NCBI GenBank assembly: GCA_965153455.1
Contig: OZ234503.1
Span: 8,152,157-8,216,156, forward strand
Direction: 5' to 3'
Length of the DNA stretch: 64,000 nt
Origin: Sphagnum compactum
Taxonomy: Eukaryota > Bryophyta > Sphagnopsida > Sphagnales
In this document: positions 60,212 through 64,000 of the stretch, piece by piece
Layout of the letters: each line of letters begins with the position of its first letter
Position numbering within the stretch: position 1 is the stretch's first letter
Notes under the pieces: model-generated
Told to the model about the DNA's origin: nothing
What the model saw: the letters and a program-made list of their open reading frames with translations, nothing else
Databases searched by the model: none
Position numbers and translations under genes: made by a program

Positions 60212-62300
60212 CAATAAACCGTGTAAATAACATTGGGAAGGTGTTGGCTCCGTACGCCCCAAGCTCCATCACTTTCAAGGGTTGGTTGGTACACATGCGT
60301 GAGTGGAATAAGGGCTGCCTTTCCCACACTGTGTAATAATGGCCTCCATAACCTTGTTTTTTATGAAACCCTTTTTTTTCATTTCCAATGTGTGCATGTA
60401 GTGGCGTGCAATGGTTGTTGATAATTGCCACACCAACCAGTCAATCATATGCCCTGTAAGGCCTTTTGTGTCAAGAGTAAGCCAACATTTCAACGCACCA
60501 TGATATGATTCAATGCTCATTCGGGTGTCTTGGTTGGAATGGGGCACTTTTCAAACACCTACCATCCATAATTCTGCAAACATAAACACAATGCACAAGG
60601 ATGAATAACATTATTACAAAATAATTTTGAATACTAAACCATGATAAATATTATCACTTACCAAACTGATGGTAATAAGTCCAAAAATAATTTGTCCACA
60701 CATCACCAGGCCTATGTTTATGAAGGCTTTTTCTCATAGCAACCCTCCCACGCTCTTTGAAGTCATCAATTGTTTCTCCATGATTGATGGATGTGTACAT
60801 CACATCATGAAGGTCCTGGAGGATTCCACCCCGCCCTTCCACATCTTTGATTTTTTCAGTACCACGTAAGTGCCATGTTTTGAAAACATGCCAACAACAA
60901 AGGTAGATGGGATCCTTGTCCATACCCCATACAACCTTAATAAGGACACATATGCAATAAAATCTCCATGAGTGGATGGGGTTAATACAACAGAAAATGC
61001 ATTTGAAGTAATCAAATTTTTTATGAAAGATATCAAAAAACATCTAAGGAAATAAATATAAAGTGGGTACTAAGTGTATAACTAACCGTAATGCCTTCAA
61101 TTCTTGAGGTGCATCATCAATGAGAAAACATGATGGTTTCCAATGTGGCATGTGTGATAACATCTTATCTTTTAATGGTTTCAACCATTCGATCAAATCC
61201 TGAATTGCTTGCCTACTTGTAATGATCCAAGCTAAAGGGACACCTGTGCGATGATCATCAAAGCCCATCAAGGTGAATAGATGGAATGTCATGTCATTTG
61301 TGCCAAATGTGGCATCCATGGAATTGACACCATTGTGACCATATGATAACATGGACTCACATTGAATTGGTGTTTGAATACCTATGGTGAATGGGACTTG
61401 AGTCTCGTTGATTTCACCAACATCTTTATAAAAAAACATATCTTCCGAATGTTAGAGAGCCCGAGATTGAATTGAAATTGCAAGGTTGGTGTGTAGACGT
61501 TAATTCCTTTTCTTATGTTTCTGATCCAAATATGCAATGTTTTGAAGCCAAATGAAATCATCTCGTGTCATGCTTTGACCCGCATTCACACATTCCCACC
61601 AAATTGCTTTATGCTTGTCATATATTTGTTTGGTCGTGTAACCTAAGCTTAGTTGGGCCCATATGTGACATGCGTGGAACATAACGAGATATACAAGAAA
61701 TGGATTCCAGGTCATGTTCACCATGTGCGAATGACCCATCAGTTCGTGTATGGGCCTTATGATAAATTTTGATCTTAGCCACACCAGGTCGTGTGTATAG
61801 ACGTTTGATTGAGAATGACGTTAGGCATCTTCGTTTAATAGATCAAGTGTGGGTTCAGTTCTCCCGATAGTCCTTTGGTCCATATCCGCACTGATACCTA
61901 AACTAAAAAACTTTCAAAATGTAAATGATTACATCTTTGGTGTATGAATTAAAGAAATAAAAAAGGTTAATGCCATAAATGTTTACCACGTATGCCCGAG
62001 GTGGTTTTTGATAGTTGGTTGCTTGACATCTGTTTGGCTTGGAAAGTTTTTGTAAACATTCCATTCCACAAGGGTGCTTGTATCCCCTCGTTCACCTTCC
62101 AAGAATTCCGAGATGCAAGCATATGGAACATAAGCAAATTGAATGGTCACTTTATTTTGCCCTCCATGGTGTATCCCAGACCTCGACACCAAGTCCTTGT
62201 TTGAAAAAGGGGACTTGGTGGGGTTTTGGACATGAATGGAATGGGATTTTGGAACCCTTCCCATGATTGAAGGAAGTAAAACAAATTCCTGCACCAAGAT
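60205..62300 (-). pseudogene. MULE-type (Mutator-like) transposase, disrupted
   Basis: Minus-strand blocks in order. 62297-61983 is the N-terminal part (CISEFLEGERGDTSTLVEWN, DVKQPTIKNHLGH). 61784-61500 holds QIYDKHKAIWWECVNAGQSM and DFIWLQNIAYLDQ. 61439-61044 is the catalytic part, with SMDATFGTNDMTFHLFTLMG and LAWIITSRQ carrying the first Asp, and CFLIDDAPQE the second. 61043-60654 contains CCWHVFKTWHLRG, with the C..H pair typical of MULE transposases, then DLHDVMYTSIN and RPGDVWTNYFWTYY. 60547-60275 has MSIESYHGALKCWL and WLVWQLSTTIARHYMHTLEM. Stops and frame changes lie between blocks, so it is probably inactive, though introns could account for some gaps. No terminal inverted repeats were identified. 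Mutator transposases cut and paste DNA in the nucleus. Confidence 0.82.
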
Positions 62301-64000
62301 AATTTATAATTCTATAAACATTGATCATTGAACAAAAATCCAAAATGCAATACATACATGGCATTATGAACCCATATACTAAAACAAACTTTGGCAATAC
62401 CCACATTAAGCTATTAAACCTTCCATCATTGAAAATGTTCACATATGCAATACCCGGATTGTACTTTAAACCCACAATGTCTAAAAACTCCATGTAGCAA
62501 TATCCACATAATGATAATTAATGCACATTGTTTGAAAGGTGCAAAATGTGACACCTGCCTTGGGCCATAAAACCCACGCTGGTTGTGGGGAGTCAATGCA
62601 TTATTCACATATGGGTATGAAAAAATCAAACTACAAAGAGATATTGAATATGAAATATCCGTGTAAAAGTATAAAACCTTTATTTATGGTTATATACTTA
62701 ATGAAACTTGGTGCCTTTCTATATCCAAAAACTAGGAAATGAAAAGAGGTTGAATTGCGAAAATATAAACCCAAAAAAAAAGAAATAACAAGAAACAAAT
62801 GCATGCTTTTAGGAATAAAATATGACAACGTTCCACCAAAGTTTGTAGTCCCAATTGAAAATGCAACCCTAAAAGATCATAACTCATACAAAAGTGGGTT
62901 AAAAAATATTAAACTCTAACAATTATGGAACATATGGAAACAAAGGAGCTTCATAATTATGGTATAAATCTAAACAAGTGATAAGATAAAAAACCAATAC
63001 AATGAGCAAAGTTTAGAGTATAAACCTTAAGTTCTAAAATATATGAATCAAATTCCTATACACTAAATCATAAAACATAACCCTAAAAATCCAAATGATA
63101 TTTCGCCATAAGCCTTATTACAACCCTAATGATACAAACCCTAACAAAAAAAAGTCCATATGTATACCCTAAACCCAAAAAATATACAAACTATACAAAT
63201 TAATGTAAAATAATTTTTAAAAAAATAACATAAGAAAAAATTTAAAAACCAAAAAAGGTTTTAAACTATAAATATTTATTGATTGAAAAATAAAACTTTA
63301 ATATTTAATGATAATCAAATAAATTTTGTACAAAATCAAAAGAGAAGATATGTCTTTTACCTTTGTGTGATCTCTCCAACCTAATTTTTTTCCACTCTCT
63401 TTGAAGAAGATATAGAATGTAATTGTATTACTTCACATATGTGTAAACCTTAAAAATTTCCTCTCAAATTTAGCCTACTTTAAGTTAATTACTATACATT
63501 TATGAAAAGCTTATTAATTAATTTATGTGTCTCAACCTTAAACTTAAACCATAATCCAATGGTACATATTTATAATAATTACATGAAAAGATGTATTGTA
63601 ATGTCCATTCAATAATAAATTAGATAAACAAAATTTAATAAGATATGCATTGAATAAACCAAAATGGCTGTAATTATGGCATTGTTTCCACTATAAATTG
63701 TTTTTAGTATTTACATATGGGGACCTATGTTCATCATCCATGAACTAGGACAAACCTTAATAAATTGATAGGTAAGATTAAAGGGGGTTGGGGTGGAAAA
63801 AAATGAATAGGTAATTAATTAAGTATTTGGCTATGTAAAAAACATAAATAGATAGATAGTTATGTAGATAGGCAAGTTAGTACATAAAAAACAATTTACC
63901 TTATCAAGGTGATTAAATTTGTAAAATACTTATGTCAATAAGGTGGTTGTGTATGTAAGGTAGCTAGGTCAGTATGGTAGGTAGTTAATACAATGGTTAA
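62301..64000. other. AT-rich sequence right of the MULE remnant
   Basis: Minus-strand frames at 62152-62493, 62426-62629 and 62631-62828 have no clear domain; the first overlaps the N-terminal transposase block in another phase. TAGGTAGGTA/GATAGATAG-type simple repeats occur at about 63825-63985. The right end of the MULE could lie here, but no terminal repeat was recognised. Confidence 0.4.

Overview
The window looks like nuclear DNA from a large, repeat-rich seed-plant genome, probably a gymnosperm such as a conifer. It is AT-rich and gene-poor, with plant-type introns, Ty3/gypsy and MULE remnants, telomere-like repeat debris, and an ankyrin/PGG-domain gene of the kind that is strongly expanded in gymnosperms. 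The species assignment is inference. Nothing bacterial or organellar was seen.

Layout. 1-4106 is one copy of a ~4 kb non-coding repeat whose partner lies at 56419-60211. 6040-7045 is a degenerate telomere-like (TTTAGGG-related) tract, and 7990-8560 is an ~81-bp tandem array. 11.6-12.8 kb is extremely AT-rich. 13.6-17.65 kb is a multi-exon gene for a mitochondrial adenine-nucleotide carrier (ADNT1-like). It keeps its introns but carries a frameshift, a stop codon and an unlocated exon, so it is probably a pseudogene. 21921-31710 and 38782-46790 are two direct copies of an 8-10 kb segmental duplication. Each holds a broken PGG-SPRY gene fragment, an 88-bp minisatellite and a 354-bp block that is perfectly identical between the copies. 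Between them lies a decayed Ty3/gypsy element (32.7-35.9 kb) that has lost protease and most of reverse transcriptase. 50.35-54.33 kb is the only apparently intact gene. 60.2-62.3 kb (minus strand) is a decayed MULE transposase next to the second copy of the 4 kb repeat.

The central locus encodes a predicted 1289-residue membrane protein in two exons: about 20 ankyrin repeats, a charged linker, a PGG domain with four predicted membrane segments, and a C-terminal SPRY (B30.2-like) domain. ANK-PGG membrane proteins are well known in plants. I know of no described plant ANK-PGG protein with a SPRY tail, and this is the most novel item here. The two duplicated fragments carry the same PGG-to-SPRY order, so the fusion predates the local duplications, and both share one internal deletion that removes membrane segments 2-4. 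A copy of the gene's 3' flank also lies upstream of it, so the gene sits between direct repeats in a cluster that appears to have turned over by duplication and deletion.
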